From Ramlibacter sp. (GTDB taxonomy: Bacteria; Pseudomonadota; Gammaproteobacteria; Burkholderiales; Burkholderiaceae_C), in assembly GCA_030695945.1 (NCBI GenBank), contig JAUYOG010000023.1, positions 186,001-250,000 of the forward strand: 64,000 bases of DNA, in the 5' to 3' direction. Below, piece by piece: positions 48,023 to 59,199 of the stretch. How positions within the stretch are numbered: the first letter of the stretch is position 1; each line of letters starts with the position of its first letter. A model generated the notes under the pieces. It was not told where the DNA came from and did no database searches. It saw nothing but the letters and a program-made list of their open reading frames with translations. The position numbers and the translations under genes are program-made.

Positions 48023-50872
48023 TCAGCTGATTTCCGCGAGGAACCGCTGGGCCTTGTTCTTCAGGTCGCCGGAGGCTTCTGCCACGACTTCCTCGGCGAG
48101 GCTGCGCGCACCGTCCGGGTCGCCGATCGCGTTGAATTCCTGGGCCAGGGCCAGCTTGGTCGCCAGCGGGTCTCCGCCGGTGTCCTCGAAGCCGCCGGTG
48201 CTGAGGGGGGCGCCGGCGGTGCTCAAGGGCGCGTCGGCGGTGTCAGGCTCCGAGGGCGCCGCGGCCGCAGGTGCCGTGGCGGGTGAGGCTGTGGGCGCAG
48301 GGCTGTCCAGGTCCAGCGACAGGGCGCCGAGATCGAACTCGATCATTCCGGCATCGGCTGCGGGTGCCGCTGCCGCAGCAACATTCACGGCCGGGGCTGG
48401 AGCGGTCGCGGGCGCCGCTTTCGCCGGCTCCAGGTCGAAGTTGAGGCTGTTCTCCGATAGCGTGAGGTCCGGCGCGTCCAGGCGCGCCGGCGCGGCCGGG
48501 GGAACCTGGGGCAGGTCGAGCGTCGGCGCAGGGGAGGCCGCCGGCAGTTCCAGCGCCACCGTCGCTGAGCCGAAATCCATGTCGAGCGCGGGCATCGGCT
48601 CCGCAACCGGGGGCACGTTCAGCGCCAGGGTGGACTGGGGCGAGATCGGAGCGGCAGCCGGGCTCCTCGCCGTGGAGGGCTCGTCGTCACCGACCGAGAA
48701 GTCGAGGTCGAGATCCAATTCGACCGGGGCGGCGGCCGCCACGGGCAGGGCCTGCGTGGCCGTCGTCGCGCCGAAACTGCCCGGGGCAGGCGCAGTTGCC
48801 GCGGCAATCGCACCCTGGTCGGGCTGGCCACCGGGACGATAGAGGGGATTCGACGGGTCCAGTTCCTGGCCGAGCTCGCAGATGTGCTCCCAATCCGGGC
48901 CCTGGCCGTGCGTGAGGGCATATGCCTCGGTCGCGACGAGTTCGAACGCCTTGGCGTCGCGGCGCTTCGAATAGATCTCGAGCAGCTTGCTGTGCACCGC
49001 CACCCGCTGCGGGGTGGTGCGCATCGCTTCCTTCAGGATTTCCTCCGCCTGCAGGTCGCGGCCGTAGGCCAGGTAGACGTCGGCCTCCGCGACCGGATCG
49101 ACGTCGCCGGCGGCATCGAGCTGGCTCGGCGAATACACCATTGACGAGCCGGTGGGGCTGCCCTCGTTGGTGTCGATGCGCTGGCCGCCACTGGCGCCGA
49201 AGAAGGAGTCGGGCTGCAGCCGGCTTTCCAGGAAGGAACTGTCGACTTGCGTGGATTTCTTGCGCTGCTGTGAACGATAGAACGCGAAGCCCAGGAGGAA
49301 CGCGAGCAGGCCGCCGATCGTGGCGGGCACGATCGGGTTCTCGAGCATGTCGTCGATGAGTGTGGTTTCCGGCGGCGTCACCGGCGCGGGCTGTGGCTTC
49401 GAAGCTGCAGCGACTGCGGGTGCGGGAACGGCCGGCGTGCTCGCCGCCGGTGCCGCCGCGACGGGCAAGGAGGCGACTGCGGAGGCCGGCGCCGCAGCGG
49501 CGGGCACCACAGCCGATGCCACTGCAGCGGGTGGCAGCGCGGAGGAGGCCGGCACGACAGCAGCCGCGGCCGGCGTCGCGACGGCCGAAGCCGCGGGCGT
49601 CGCGTCCGAAGCGATGCCCATTGCAGGCGCGGAAGCGGGCCTGGCCGCGCTTGCCGTACCCAGCGGCAGTGCCACGCCCGGCTTGGCGGCGCTCGCGCCT
49701 GCGGCCGCTGGCGTCGTCCCCGTCCCGAGCTTGTTCAAGTCGGCGATGTTCTTGTTCAGTTCGGCCAGGCGCGTGGCGGCGTCCTGCGCAGCGCGGTCGC
49801 GGGCGATCTTGTCGGCGTTGGCCTTGTCCTGGATGGCGCCCTTCGAGAGGGTCAGCTTGTCGGGGGTGGGCGCGGCTGTCTTTTTTTCCTCGACCTGCGC
49901 CTGCAGCTTGCCGGACGCCTGGCGGTCGGCTGCGCCCACCTGCGTCGTGGGCAGCCCTTCGGCGAGACGTCGGCGGAATTCGTTGAAGTCACGGCTTTGC
50001 GCGACGATGGTCTGCCTGGCCTCGCCCGAGGGGACCAGGCCGACTTCCTCGGAAGACGGCATCTCGAGCACGGCACCGGACCGGAGCCGATTGATGTTGC
50101 CGCCGATGAATGCTTCGGGGTTGGCGCGCAGCATCGCGACGAGCATCTGGTCCAACGAGACGTCGACAGGCTTGTGCGCCGCCGCGATCTTGCCGGCGGT
50201 GTCGCCGCTTTGCACCGTGACCTGTTTGCCTTCGCCAGCCGGCTTGGCCGCGGCGGCGCGCTCGGCTGCCGCCCGCTGGGCAGGCGTCGTACGCATCGGT
50301 GGAAGCGCGGTGCGCGCAGGTGGCGTGCCGGCTCGCGAAGCCTGCTCGGCTGGCGCCCTGGCCGCAGGCGGCGTTACTTGCGCGGCCATCGGCGGCGGGG
50401 CTTGCCGCAGGTTCGGCGGATCGAACAGCATCGTGTAGTCGCGCACGATGCGCCCGGAAGACCAGTTGGCTTCCAGGATCAGGTCCATGAACGGCTCGTT
50501 GACGGCGCGCTGGCTCGTCAGCCGCAGGAAATGCTTGCCGTCGGGGCGGCGCTGGAGCGTGATGGTGATCGCGCCGAGAGCCGGGTTGTAGTCGAAGCCC
50601 GCCGTGCGAAAGGCATCAGGCGAGGCGATCGTGGCGCGAAGGCTGGAGACCTCTTCGGCCGTGATCTCCGGAATTTCGATCTCGGCGCGCAGAGGCTCGC
50701 CCAGTGCGGACTGGACCGTGACGCGACCCAAGGCGAGGGCGTTGGCGTCCGATGCGGAAACGCCCAGCAGCACGGCCGTAGCGATTGCCAGGGCGGTTGC
50801 ACGCCATTGCGGCTTTTCCATCGGTTTTTGCGCCCCCATTGCTCGGTCTGCAGGCAATTTTTTTCTCATCAT
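48023..50872 (-). CDS. fimV: FimV/HubP-family polar scaffold protein
   Basis: 949 residues. A signal peptide (start perhaps at the internal ATG of MEKPQWRATAL, residue 18) precedes the FimV N-terminal domain (LALGRVTVQSALGEPLRAEIEIPEI), a LysM-like peptidoglycan-binding module near residues 215-270 (VTVQSGDTAGKIAAAHK), a long Ala/Pro-rich linker, one membrane helix near residue 520, and a cytoplasmic part with a TPR-like FimV segment and the C-terminal FimV domain (DPLATKLALAQEFNAIGDPDGARSLAEEV). Such proteins mark cell poles and control type IV pili. Confidence 0.93.
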   Translation of the reverse strand: MMRKKLPADRAMGAQKPMEKPQWRATALAIATAVLLGVSASDANALALGRVTVQSALGEPLRAEIEIPEITAEEVSSLRATIASPDAFRTAGFDYNPALGAITITLQRRPDGKHFLRLTSQRAVNEPFMDLILEANWSSGRIVRDYTMLFDPPNLRQAPPPMAAQVTPPAARAPAEQASRAGTPPARTALPPMRTTPAQRAAAERAAAAKPAGEGKQVTVQSGDTAGKIAAAHKPVDVSLDQMLVAMLRANPEAFIGGNINRLRSGAVLEMPSSEEVGLVPSGEARQTIVAQSRDFNEFRRRLAEGLPTTQVGAADRQASGKLQAQVEEKKTAAPTPDKLTLSKGAIQDKANADKIARDRAAQDAATRLAELNKNIADLNKLGTGTTPAAAGASAAKPGVALPLGTASAARPASAPAMGIASDATPAASAVATPAAAAVVPASSALPPAAVASAVVPAAAAPASAVASLPVAAAPAASTPAVPAPAVAAASKPQPAPVTPPETTLIDDMLENPIVPATIGGLLAFLLGFAFYRSQQRKKSTQVDSSFLESRLQPDSFFGASGGQRIDTNEGSPTGSSMVYSPSQLDAAGDVDPVAEADVYLAYGRDLQAEEILKEAMRTTPQRVAVHSKLLEIYSKRRDAKAFELVATEAYALTHGQGPDWEHICELGQELDPSNPLYRPGGQPDQGAIAAATAPAPGSFGATTATQALPVAAAAPVELDLDLDFSVGDDEPSTARSPAAAPISPQSTLALNVPPVAEPMPALDMDFGSATVALELPAASPAPTLDLPQVPPAAPARLDAPDLTLSENSLNFDLEPAKAAPATAPAPAVNVAAAAAPAADAGMIEFDLGALSLDLDSPAPTASPATAPAAAAPSEPDTADAPLSTAGAPLSTGGFEDTGGDPLATKLALAQEFNAIGDPDGARSLAEEVVAEASGDLKNKAQRFLAEIS

Positions 50873-51011
50873 GCGAACAAACGCCTCGACGCTGAATTTG
50901 CTAAAAGGACCATAACATCAATGTCTTAGACTGACAAGCTGAGACAGGTTTTAACTTCCCAGGGTGTCATTCGACCATGGTTACCCCGCAGGCAGCGTTG
51001 TGATGCGACAA

Positions 51012-51038
51012 CGGCCTGTAACCGTTGATTACAGGCCG
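51012..51038 (-). terminator. Strong stem-loop downstream of asd
   Basis: Perfect 10-bp stem CGGCCTGTAA/TTACAGGCCG with a 7-base loop, 27 bases after the asd stop in the sense of asd. It lacks a good T run on the minus strand, so it may stabilise the mRNA end rather than terminate. A smaller GTTGT/ACAAC hairpin lies next to it. Confidence 0.55.
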
Positions 51039-51064
51039 TCGGAAAGCGCAGGGCAGGTCGGCGT

Positions 51065-52213
51065 TTATGCCTCGAGCAGGATGCGCAGCATGCGCCGCAA
51101 CGGCTCGGCCGCTCCCCACAGAAGCTGGTCGCCGATCGTGAACGCGCCGAGGTACTCCGGGCCCATCGCGAGCTTGCGGATCCGGCCAACCGGAATGCCG
51201 AGCGTGCCCGTCACCGCCACGGGCGTCAGTTCCTTCATGGTGGCTTCCCGCGTGTTCGGCACGACCTTCACCCATGCGTTGTCGTTGGCAATGAGTTGCT
51301 CGACGTCGGCCAGCGGAACATCCTTCTTCAGCTTGAACGTCAGCGCCTGGCTGTGGCAGCGCATCGCGCCGACGCGCACGCAGAACCCGTCCACTGGCGT
51401 TGCGGGCGTGCCGAAGCCCTCGCCCTGGCCCAGGATCTTGTTGGTTTCGGCGCCGGCCTTCCATTCCTCGCGCGAAACGCCATTGCCCAGGTCCTTGTCG
51501 ATCCACGGGATCAGCGAGCCGCCCAGCGGCACGCCGAAGTTGGCGATGTCGCCGCCCGAGAGCGCCTGCTGCCGGGCCAGGACCTTGCGGTCGATCTCGA
51601 GGATCGCCGACTTCGGGTCGTCCAGGAGCTGGCGGACCTCGGCGTTGAGAGTGCCGAACTGGGTGAGCAGCTCGCGCATGTGCTGGGCCCCGCCGCCCGA
51701 GGCCGCCTGGTAGGTCATGCTGCTCATCCACTCCACCAGCCCTGCCTTGTAAAGGGCGCCGACGCCCATCAGCATGCAGCTCACGGTGCAGTTGCCGCCG
51801 ATCCAGTTCTTGCCGCCCTTGCCGAGGGCGTTCTTGATCACCGGCATGTTGACCGGGTCCAGGATGATGACGGCGTCGTCCTTCATCCGTAGCGTCGAGG
51901 CCGCGTCGATCCAGTGCCCGTTCCACCCCGCCGCACGCAGCTTGGGAAACACCTCGGTCGTGTAGTCGCCGCCCTGGGCGGTGATGACGATGTCGCACTT
52001 CTTCAGTGCGTCGATGTCGAACGCGTTCTTCAGCGTGGCCTCGTTCTTCGCCTGCGCGGGGGCCTTGCCGCCGGCGTTGGAGGTCGAGAAGAACAGCGGC
52101 TCGATCAGGGCGAAGTCGCCTTCGGCCTGCATCCGGTCCATGAGGACCGAGCCGACCATGCCGCGCCAGCCAACGAGGCCGACCAGGGGTTGTTGTCCGT
52201 TCGAGAGTTTCAT
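51065..52213 (-). CDS. asd: Aspartate-semialdehyde dehydrogenase
   Basis: 382 residues from the ATG at 52213 ([24 protein letters not shown]); a frame extension of nine residues upstream is less likely because AAGGGCGACGAC before 52213 gives a ribosome-binding site. The catalytic Cys is in [12 protein letters not shown] and His in [10 protein letters not shown]. It makes aspartate semialdehyde for lysine, methionine and threonine. It lies between leuB and fimV, the usual betaproteobacterial order. Confidence 0.96.
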   Translation of the reverse strand: MKLSNGQQPLVGLVGWRGMVGSVLMDRMQAEGDFALIEPLFFSTSNAGGKAPAQAKNEATLKNAFDIDALKKCDIVITAQGGDYTTEVFPKLRAAGWNGHWIDAASTLRMKDDAVIILDPVNMPVIKNALGKGGKNWIGGNCTVSCMLMGVGALYKAGLVEWMSSMTYQAASGGGAQHMRELLTQFGTLNAEVRQLLDDPKSAILEIDRKVLARQQALSGGDIANFGVPLGGSLIPWIDKDLGNGVSREEWKAGAETNKILGQGEGFGTPATPVDGFCVRVGAMRCHSQALTFKLKKDVPLADVEQLIANDNAWVKVVPNTREATMKELTPVAVTGTLGIPVGRIRKLAMGPEYLGAFTIGDQLLWGAAEPLRRMLRILLEA

Positions 52214-52296
52214 GTCGTCGCCCTTTTCAAGTTGAATCAAACTTTGGGGTTCCCCGGCTCGTGCGGGCCGGGGAGGGCGCGACGAACCGGAGCTTG

Positions 52297-53391
52297 CTAG
52301 CTCTTGGTAATCTTCTTGGTGGTGGTGATCGCGGCAACCACAGCGTCGCCCATCTCGCGGGTGCCGACCTTCTTCGTGCCTTCGGAATGGATATCCGCCG
52401 TGCGCAGGCCGGAGGCGAGCACGTCCTTCACCGCGGACTCGATACGGTCGGCGGCTTGGGGTTGGTTGAGCGAAAAGCGGAGCATCATGGCGGCTGACAG
52501 TATTGTAGCCAAAGGATTGGCGATCCCCTTGCCGGCGATGTCCGGGGCGCTGCCATGGCTCGGCTCGTACAGGCCCTGGCTCGAGGCGTTCAGGCTGGCC
52601 GAGGGCAGCATGCCGATGGAGCCCGTCAGCATCGCGGCCTCGTCCGACAGGATGTCGCCGAACATGTTGCCCGTCACGACCACGTCGAACTTCTTCGGTG
52701 CCTTGACCAATTGCATGGCGGCGTTGTCCACGTACATGTGGTCCAGCGCGACGTCGGGGTACTCCTTGCCAACCTCGGTCATGACGTCCTTCCAGAGCTG
52801 GAAAGTCTCCAGCACGTTCGCCTTGTCCACGCTGGTGACGCGCTTGCTGCGCTTGCGGGCCGCCTGGAAGGCGACATGGGCGATGCGCTCGATCTCCGGG
52901 CGCGAATAGCGCATCGTGTCGAACGCCTCCTCGGCACCGGGGAAATGGCCGTCCACGGCGGTGCGGCGGCCGCGCGGCTGTCCGAAGTAGATATCGCCCG
53001 TCAGCTCGCGGATGATCAGGATGTCCAGGCCCGAGACCAGCTCGGGCTTCAGGCTGGAGGCGCCGACCAGCTCGTCGTAGCAGATGGCGGGGCGGAAGTT
53101 GGCGAACAGGCCGAGGTTCTTGCGCAGCCCCAGCACCGCCTGCTCGGGACGCAGTGGGCGGTCGAGTTTGTCGTACTTCCAGTCGCCCACGGCGCCGAAC
53201 AGCACCGCATCGGCTTCCTTGGCGAGCTTGAGCGTCGCCTCGGGCAGGGGGTGGCCATGGGCCTCGTAGGCCGCGCCGCCCACCAGCGCGGGCTCCATCT
53301 CGAACTTGAGGTCCAGCACGTCGAGAACCTTGACGGCTTCCGCGACGATTTCCGTGCCGATGCCGTCACCCGGCAGAACTGCGATTTTCAT
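52297..53391 (-). CDS. leuB: 3-isopropylmalate dehydrogenase
   Basis: 364 residues from the ATG at 53391. [32 protein letters not shown], and the metal-binding [20 protein letters not shown] block mark the family. It oxidises and decarboxylates 3-isopropylmalate in leucine synthesis. The frame is open upstream but the family begins here. Confidence 0.97.
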   Translation of the reverse strand: MKIAVLPGDGIGTEIVAEAVKVLDVLDLKFEMEPALVGGAAYEAHGHPLPEATLKLAKEADAVLFGAVGDWKYDKLDRPLRPEQAVLGLRKNLGLFANFRPAICYDELVGASSLKPELVSGLDILIIRELTGDIYFGQPRGRRTAVDGHFPGAEEAFDTMRYSRPEIERIAHVAFQAARKRSKRVTSVDKANVLETFQLWKDVMTEVGKEYPDVALDHMYVDNAAMQLVKAPKKFDVVVTGNMFGDILSDEAAMLTGSIGMLPSASLNASSQGLYEPSHGSAPDIAGKGIANPLATILSAAMMLRFSLNQPQAADRIESAVKDVLASGLRTADIHSEGTKKVGTREMGDAVVAAITTTKKITKS

Positions 53392-53417
53392 TGTCTGTGC
53401 TTTGGATGAAGCGGGCG

Positions 53418-54068
53418 TCAGCCCACCAGGGTGTGGGCCAGCCACGGTTTTTGCGCCAGGCGCTGCGCCTCGAACGCCTTGATCTTGTCGGACTGGCGCA
53501 ACGTGAGGCCGATGTCGTCGAAGCCGTTGGTCAGGCAGAACTTGCGAAAAGCCTGGACTTCGAAAGGGAGTTCCTCGCCTTGCGGCTTCACGATGACCTG
53601 GCGCTCCAGGTCGACCGTGAGCTGGTAGCCGGGGAACGCCAGTGCCTCGTCGAACAACGCGGACACCTGCGACTCCGGCAGGACGATCGGTAGCAGGCCG
53701 TTCTTGAAGCAGTTGTTGAAGAAGATGTCGGCGAAGCTGGGCGCGATGATGGCGCGGAAGCCGTACTGGTCCAGCGCCCACGGCGCGTGCTCGCGCGAGG
53801 AGCCGCAGCCGAAGTTCTTGCGGGCCAGCAGTATGGACGCGCCCTGGTAGCGCGCCTGGTTCAGCACGAAGTCCGGGTTGGGCTTGCGGGTGGCGGGGTC
53901 CTGGCCGGGCTCGCCATGGTCCAGGTAGCGCCACTCGTCGAACAGGTTCGGGCCGAAACCGGTCTTGCGGATGGACTTGAGGAACTGCTTGGGGATGATC
54001 GCGTCGGTGTCGACGTTCTCGCGATCCATCGGGGCCACGAGGCCCTTGTGCACGGTGAATTTCTGCAT
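53418..54068 (-). CDS. leuD: 3-isopropylmalate dehydratase small subunit
   Basis: 216 residues. [13 protein letters not shown] and [42 protein letters not shown] are the LeuD swivel-domain signature. It forms the isomerase with LeuC. The entericidin-like gene lies between it and leuC. Confidence 0.97.
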   Translation of the reverse strand: MQKFTVHKGLVAPMDRENVDTDAIIPKQFLKSIRKTGFGPNLFDEWRYLDHGEPGQDPATRKPNPDFVLNQARYQGASILLARKNFGCGSSREHAPWALDQYGFRAIIAPSFADIFFNNCFKNGLLPIVLPESQVSALFDEALAFPGYQLTVDLERQVIVKPQGEELPFEVQAFRKFCLTNGFDDIGLTLRQSDKIKAFEAQRLAQKPWLAHTLVG

Positions 54069-54112
54069 GATTTATCCAGTTGGGGACAGAGCTGAAGATC
54101 TGTCCCGCAAGT

Positions 54113-54241
54113 TCATTTCCTGGCCTTTTCCTCGATCTTGTCGCCCACCTTCTGGAGGTCCTGGCCGAAGCCCTTGACCGTGTTGCAGCCGGCAAGCGCC
54201 AGCGCGAACGACAGGGCGACCCATGTGGCAACGGTCTTCAT
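54113..54241 (-). CDS. Entericidin A/B-like small lipoprotein
   Basis: 42 residues, from ATG at 54241 to TGA at 54113. The N-terminal part is a lipoprotein signal ([12 protein letters not shown], lipobox LAGC near residue 19); the mature part [23 protein letters not shown] is the amphipathic, charged helix of the entericidin family. Entericidins are tiny outer-membrane-associated lipoproteins with proposed antidote or toxin-like roles; the function of this one is unknown. It stands between leuC and leuD, a place where such a gene is often found in Comamonadaceae as far as I recall. Confidence 0.85.
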   Translation of the reverse strand: MKTVATWVALSFALALAGCNTVKGFGQDLQKVGDKIEEKARK

Positions 54242-54256
54242 GTTTCTTCTGTCCTC

Positions 54257-55678
54257 TCAGGCAAATTGGCGGACATCGACGAAATGCCCGTGGACCGCCG
54301 CCGCTGCGGCCATGGCGGGGCTGACGAGGTGGGTGCGGCCGCCGGCGCCTTGGCGGCCCTCGAAATTGCGATTGCTCGTGGAGGCGCAGCGCTCGCCCGG
54401 CTCCAGCCGGTCGGCGTTCATCGCCAGGCACATGGAGCAGCCCGGCTCGCGCCACTCGAAGCCCGCGGCCTTGAAGATCTCGTGCAGGCCTTCGCGCTCC
54501 GCCTGCTCTTTCACCAGTCCGGAGCCCGGCACGACCATCGCCAGCTTGACGTTCTTCGCCACCTTCTGCCCGAGCTTCTTCACCACGGCCGCGGCTTCGC
54601 GCATGTCCTCGATCCGGCTGTTCGTGCAAGAGCCGATGAACACCTTGTCCACGTAAATGTCGTTCAGCGGCTTGCCGGGCTCCAGGCCCATGTAGGTCAG
54701 GGCGCGCTCGATGGCGCCGCGCTTGCTCGGGTCCTTCTCCTTGTCGGGGTCCGGCACGCGGCTGTCGACGCCCAGGACCATCTCGGGCGACGTGCCCCAG
54801 GTGACCTGCGGGATGATGCGGGTGGCGTCCAGTTCGACCACCGTGTCGAACTTCGCGTTGGCGTCGGACTGCAGCGTGTTCCAGTAGGCGACGGCCTGTT
54901 CCCACTCCATGCCCCTGGGCGCCAGCGGCCGGCCTTTGACGTAATCGATGGTCTTCTGGTCCACGGCCACCAGGCCCGCGCGCGCGCCGGCCTCGATCGC
55001 CATGTTGCACACGGTCATGCGGCCCTCCATCGACAGCGACCGGATGGCGGAGCCCGCGAACTCGATCGTGTAGCCCGTGCCGCCCGCGGTGCCGATGCGG
55101 CCGATGACGGCCAGCACGATGTCCTTGGCCGTGACGCCGGGGGCGAGCTTGCCCTCCACCCTGACGAGCATGTTCTTCGCTTTCTTGGCCAGCAGCGTCT
55201 GCGTGGCCATCACGTGCTCGACCTCGCTGGTGCCGATGCCGTGCGCGAGCGCGCCGAACGCGCCATGCGTGGACGTGTGCGAGTCCCCGCAGACCACCGT
55301 CATGCACGGCAGCGTCGCACCCTGCTCGGGGCCGATCACGTGGACGATGCCCTGCCGCTTGGACAGGAACGGGAAGTACGCGGCCGAGCCGAACTCGCTG
55401 ATGTTCCTGTCCAGCGTGGTCACCTGCTCCTTGCTGATGGGGTCGGTGATGCCGTCGTAGCCGCGCTCCCATCCGGTGGTGGGTGTGTTGTGGTCGGCGG
55501 TGGCGACGATGGAGCTGATGCGCCAGACCTTGCGGCCCGCCTCGCGCAGGCCTTCGAACGCCTGGGGGCTCGTCACCTCGTGCACCAGGTGGCGGTCGAT
55601 GTAGAGGATGGCGGTGCCGTCCTCCTCGGTGTGGACGACGTGCTCGTCCCAGATCTTGTCGTAGAGGGTTCTGCCCAT
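54257..55678 (-). CDS. leuC: 3-isopropylmalate dehydratase large subunit
   Basis: 473 residues from the ATG at 55678, preceded by GGAAG; an ATG 33 bases upstream would add 11 residues. [46 protein letters not shown], and the [4Fe-4S] cysteines in [12 protein letters not shown] and [10 protein letters not shown] are visible. It isomerises 2- to 3-isopropylmalate with LeuD. Confidence 0.96.
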   Translation of the reverse strand: MGRTLYDKIWDEHVVHTEEDGTAILYIDRHLVHEVTSPQAFEGLREAGRKVWRISSIVATADHNTPTTGWERGYDGITDPISKEQVTTLDRNISEFGSAAYFPFLSKRQGIVHVIGPEQGATLPCMTVVCGDSHTSTHGAFGALAHGIGTSEVEHVMATQTLLAKKAKNMLVRVEGKLAPGVTAKDIVLAVIGRIGTAGGTGYTIEFAGSAIRSLSMEGRMTVCNMAIEAGARAGLVAVDQKTIDYVKGRPLAPRGMEWEQAVAYWNTLQSDANAKFDTVVELDATRIIPQVTWGTSPEMVLGVDSRVPDPDKEKDPSKRGAIERALTYMGLEPGKPLNDIYVDKVFIGSCTNSRIEDMREAAAVVKKLGQKVAKNVKLAMVVPGSGLVKEQAEREGLHEIFKAAGFEWREPGCSMCLAMNADRLEPGERCASTSNRNFEGRQGAGGRTHLVSPAMAAAAAVHGHFVDVRQFA

Positions 55679-55707
55679 GGGTACTTCCGGAGTGGATGCG
55701 ATTTTAT

Positions 55708-56670
55708 TCATTCGATGGCTGCCGCTTCAGGCTCCTCGACGCGGGCGGCCAGGTGTTGCACCAGCAGGCGCCCGGTGACCGGCAGCGTCGAGAAATCGCG
55801 CGCGACGAGGTCGATGCTGCGGCTGGCCCACGCGTCGGTGAGCCGCACGCATTCGAGGTCGCCCACGCCGTGCATCAGCTCGAAGGCCCGCTGCGGCATC
55901 ACGCCCACGCCCAGGCCGTTGTGGATCATGCGGCACATGGCGTCCAGCCCCGTCACGTGGATGCGCAGCTTGATGGTGCGGCCCGCGGCGGCGGCGGCGT
56001 CGCGCATGGCAACGTAGACGGAGCTGTTGGAATGCAGGCCGACATGGTCGCAGTCCAGCGTCTCCTCGAAGGCGATGGCCTTGCGCCGCGCCAGGGGGTG
56101 GCGGCGGGGCACGATGAGCACGAGCTGGTCCTGGCGGTAGGGCCTCACCTGCAGCTCGTGGCCCGGGGTGAGCACGCCCGTGTTGCAGATGCCCAGGTCG
56201 GCCGCGCCTTCCTGGACGGCGCGCAGCACTTCGCTGGACAGGTGTTCCTCGAGGTCGATCTTGACCTCGGGGTGGTCCTGGATGAAGCGGCCCAGGTCCT
56301 CGGGCAGGAACTGGATGACGGCGGAGATGCTGGCGTGCACCCGCACGTGGCCCCGCACGCCGTCGGCGTATTCGCTCAGCTCGCCCTGCATCTTCTCCAG
56401 GCTGAACAGGACGGAGCGGGCGTGGTGCAGCAGGCTTTCCCCGGCGGGGGTCAGGTCCACCCCTCGCGTGTGCCGGTACAGCAGCGGGGTGTCCAGCGTG
56501 GCCTCCAGGTCCGAGAGGCGCTTGCTCACGGCCGAAGCCGCGATGAACTCGCGCTCGGCCGCCTTGCCGATGCTGCCGAGCTCGCACACGGCCACGAACA
56601 ACTGCAGCGAAGTCAGGTCGATCCGGCGGGCGAAGTTGCGTTCTGTGGGTTTCAAGGCGGCTTCAGACAT
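55708..56670 (-). CDS. LysR-family transcriptional regulator
   Basis: 320 residues. An N-terminal winged helix-turn-helix ([38 protein letters not shown]) and a periplasmic-binding-like effector domain. It is read in the same direction as leuC, 29 bases upstream of its start, so it could regulate and be cotranscribed with the leu genes; its effector is unknown. Most LysR genes are divergent from their targets, so this arrangement is less typical. Confidence 0.9.
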   Translation of the reverse strand: MSEAALKPTERNFARRIDLTSLQLFVAVCELGSIGKAAEREFIAASAVSKRLSDLEATLDTPLLYRHTRGVDLTPAGESLLHHARSVLFSLEKMQGELSEYADGVRGHVRVHASISAVIQFLPEDLGRFIQDHPEVKIDLEEHLSSEVLRAVQEGAADLGICNTGVLTPGHELQVRPYRQDQLVLIVPRRHPLARRKAIAFEETLDCDHVGLHSNSSVYVAMRDAAAAAGRTIKLRIHVTGLDAMCRMIHNGLGVGVMPQRAFELMHGVGDLECVRLTDAWASRSIDLVARDFSTLPVTGRLLVQHLAARVEEPEAAAIE

Positions 56671-56760
56671 CGCGCTGCGCGATGGCGATCACGGATTTTC
56701 GCCTAAGTGGAGCAGCCTCGTCATCGTGGACCACGATGACCACCTTGCCCGCCCGGAAAC

Positions 56761-56782
56761 AAAAAAGCCCGCCGAAGCGGGC
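56761..56782 (-). terminator. Rho-independent terminator of gltA
   Basis: On the minus strand, GCCCGC (56782-56777), a TTCG tetraloop, and GCGGGC (56772-56767) are followed by six T. It lies 42 bases beyond the gltA stop and ends the sdh-gltA unit. Confidence 0.88.
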
Positions 56783-56823
56783 TTGGAGGGCCGGTTTTTG
56801 CGGGTTAGCCGCAGGACCGGTCG

Positions 56824-58134
56824 TTATCGCTTGGAGATCGGGACGATGTCGCGCTTGGTCGAGCCGGTGAAGAGCTGGCGCGGGCGGCCGATCTTGTACT
56901 CGGGGTCGCCGATCATCTCGTTGAGCTGGGCGATCCAGCCGACGGTGCGGGCCAGCGCGAAGATCGCGGTGAACAGGCTCACCGGGATGCCGATGGCGCG
57001 CTGCACGATGCCGGAGTAGTAGTCGACGTTGGGGTAGAGCTTGCGCGAGACGAAGTATTCGTCTTCGAGCGCGATCTTCTCCAGGGCCATCGCCAGCTTG
57101 AACAGCGGGTCGTTGTGCAGGCCCAGGTTGTCGAGCACTTCCTTGCAGGTTTCCTGCATCAGCTTGGCACGCGGGTCGTAGTTCTTGTACACGCGGTGGC
57201 CGAAACCCATCAGCTTGACGCCGGAGTTCTTGTCCTTGACCTGCTTGATGAACTCGCCGATCTTGTCCACGCCGCCCTGGCGCTGGATGTCGTAGAGCAT
57301 GTTGAGGCAGGCTTCGTTGGCGCCGCCGTGCGCCGGGCCCCACAGGCAGGCCACGCCCGCCGCGATGGCGGCGAACGGGTTGGTGCCGGAGGAGCCGCAC
57401 AGGCGCACCGTCGAGGTGGAGGCGTTCTGTTCGTGGTCGGCGTGCAGGATGAAGATGCGGTCCATCGCGCGCACCAGCACCTCGATCGGCTGGTATTCCT
57501 CGCACGGCGTGGCGAACATCATGCGCATGAAGTTGCCGGCGTAGGAGAGGTCGTTCTGCGGGTACATGTACGGCTGGCCGGCGCTGTACTTGTAGGCCAT
57601 GGCCACCAGCGTGGGCATCTTCGCGATCAGGCGGATCGCGGCAACCTCGCGGTGTTCCGGGTTGTTGATGTCGGTGCTGTCGTGATAGAAGGCCGACAAC
57701 GCGCCGACCAGGCCGGTCATGATGGCCATCGGGTGGGCGTCGCGGCGGAAGCCCCGCAGGAAGAACTGCATCTGCTCGTTCACCATGGTGTGCATGGTCA
57801 CGTTGCGGCTGAACTTCTGCTTGCCCTCGGCGTTGGGCAGCTCCCCGTACAGCAGCAGGTGGCAGGTTTCCATGAAATCGCACTGCGTCGCGAGCTGTTC
57901 GATGGGGTAGCCGCGATACAGCAGCTCGCCCTTGTCGCCGTCGATGAAGGTGATGGCGGACTGGCATGCCGCTGTGGACATGAACCCCGGGTCGTAGGTG
58001 AACATGCCCGTCTGCGCGTAGAGCTTGCGGATGTCGATCACATCCGGGCCTACGCTGCCCTGGTAGACGGGCAGGTCGACGTTGGGGCTGCCGTTCGAGA
58101 ACGACAGGGTGGCTTTGGTGTCAGAGAGTTTCAT
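56824..58134 (-). CDS. gltA: Citrate synthase (type II, hexameric)
   Basis: 436 residues. The catalytic histidines are in [13 protein letters not shown] and [15 protein letters not shown], and the region [22 protein letters not shown] is typical. It makes citrate from oxaloacetate and acetyl-CoA. It ends the sdhCDAB-sdhE-gltA transcription unit. Confidence 0.97.
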   Translation of the reverse strand: MKLSDTKATLSFSNGSPNVDLPVYQGSVGPDVIDIRKLYAQTGMFTYDPGFMSTAACQSAITFIDGDKGELLYRGYPIEQLATQCDFMETCHLLLYGELPNAEGKQKFSRNVTMHTMVNEQMQFFLRGFRRDAHPMAIMTGLVGALSAFYHDSTDINNPEHREVAAIRLIAKMPTLVAMAYKYSAGQPYMYPQNDLSYAGNFMRMMFATPCEEYQPIEVLVRAMDRIFILHADHEQNASTSTVRLCGSSGTNPFAAIAAGVACLWGPAHGGANEACLNMLYDIQRQGGVDKIGEFIKQVKDKNSGVKLMGFGHRVYKNYDPRAKLMQETCKEVLDNLGLHNDPLFKLAMALEKIALEDEYFVSRKLYPNVDYYSGIVQRAIGIPVSLFTAIFALARTVGWIAQLNEMIGDPEYKIGRPRQLFTGSTKRDIVPISKR

Positions 58135-58152
58135 AACGTCTTTCCTTGGGCT

Positions 58153-58431
58153 TTAATTCGGGTGGCTTCGCAGCATCTCGAGCACTTCTCTCACGTCGCT
58201 TGTATCCATCGCGCCCTGGGGCTCCTTGCGCCGCAGCAGCAGGTCCAGCAAGTCGTTGTCCCCCAGGTCCATCAATTCGTTCAGCGCCGCGGCGTGCCTC
58301 ATGGTGAGGCCCGCCTCGTGCCGGTCGAAGAACCGTTCGATGAACAGGTCGTTTTCCAGCAAGCCCCGGCGGCACCGCCATTTCAGCTTGCTGAGCGACC
58401 TCTCGTCAATCAGCTCGTCGCCATCGTCCAC
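58153..58431 (-). CDS. sdhE: FAD assembly factor SdhE
   Basis: 92 residues from a GTG that overlaps the sdhB stop (TAGTG). LSKLKWRCRRGLLENDLFIERFFDRH carries the RGxxE motif (RRGLLE) used to help attach FAD to SdhA. Its place in the sdh operon, directly after sdhB, supports the call. Confidence 0.92.
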   Translation of the reverse strand: MDDGDELIDERSLSKLKWRCRRGLLENDLFIERFFDRHEAGLTMRHAAALNELMDLGDNDLLDLLLRRKEPQGAMDTSDVREVLEMLRSHPN

Positions 58432-59135
58432 TAGATCGCCCGCCGAACCATCAATTCCTTGATCTTGCCGATCGCCATCGTCGGGTTCAGCCCCTTGGGG
58501 CACACATCCACGCAATTCATGATCGTATGGCACCTGAAGAGACGGTAGGGGTCTTCCAGGTTGTCCAGGCGCTCAGCCGTGGCTTCGTCGCGGCTGTCCG
58601 CCAGGAAGCGATAGGCCTGCAACAGCCCGGCCGGCCCGACGAACTTGTCCGGGTTCCACCAGAAGCTGGGGCAGGCTGTGGAGCAGCTGGCGCACAGGAT
58701 GCATTCATATAGACCGTTGAGCTCCTCTCGCTCTTCTGGGGACTGTAGCCGCTCCTTCTCGGGGGGCACATTGTCATTGATCAAGTAAGGCTTGATGGAG
58801 TTGTACTGCTTGAAGAATTGCGTCATGTCCACGATCAGGTCGCGGATCACGGGCAGCCCCGGCAGGGGCTTGAGCACGATCGTGCCCTTGAGCGTCAGCA
58901 TGTTGGTCAGGCACGCCAGGCCGTTCTTGCCGTTGATGTTCATGGCATCCGAGCCGCAGACGCCTTCGCGACAGGAGCGGCGGAACGACAGCGTCGGGTC
59001 CTGCGCCTTGAGCTTCATCAAGGCGTCCAGCAGCATGCGCTCCTGGCCATCGAGTTCGATCTCGATGGTCTGCATGTAGGGCTTGGCGTCCTTGTCCGGG
59101 TCGTAGCGGTAAATCTGGAAGGTGCGTTTTTGCAT
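58431..59135 (-). CDS. sdhB: Succinate dehydrogenase iron-sulfur subunit
   Basis: 234 residues. The [2Fe-2S] cysteines are in CREGVCGSDAMNINGKNGLAC, and the [4Fe-4S] and [3Fe-4S] cysteines in CILCASCSTACPSFWWNPD and CHTIMNCVDVCPKGLNP. It passes electrons from SdhA to ubiquinone at the membrane. Confidence 0.98.
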   Translation of the reverse strand: MQKRTFQIYRYDPDKDAKPYMQTIEIELDGQERMLLDALMKLKAQDPTLSFRRSCREGVCGSDAMNINGKNGLACLTNMLTLKGTIVLKPLPGLPVIRDLIVDMTQFFKQYNSIKPYLINDNVPPEKERLQSPEEREELNGLYECILCASCSTACPSFWWNPDKFVGPAGLLQAYRFLADSRDEATAERLDNLEDPYRLFRCHTIMNCVDVCPKGLNPTMAIGKIKELMVRRAI

Positions 59136-59199
59136 TGGAGTTCGTCTCGTTGAATCTAGGCGCTTTGCGGGTCCGCGGTATTACGTAGGAGGCGGCGGC

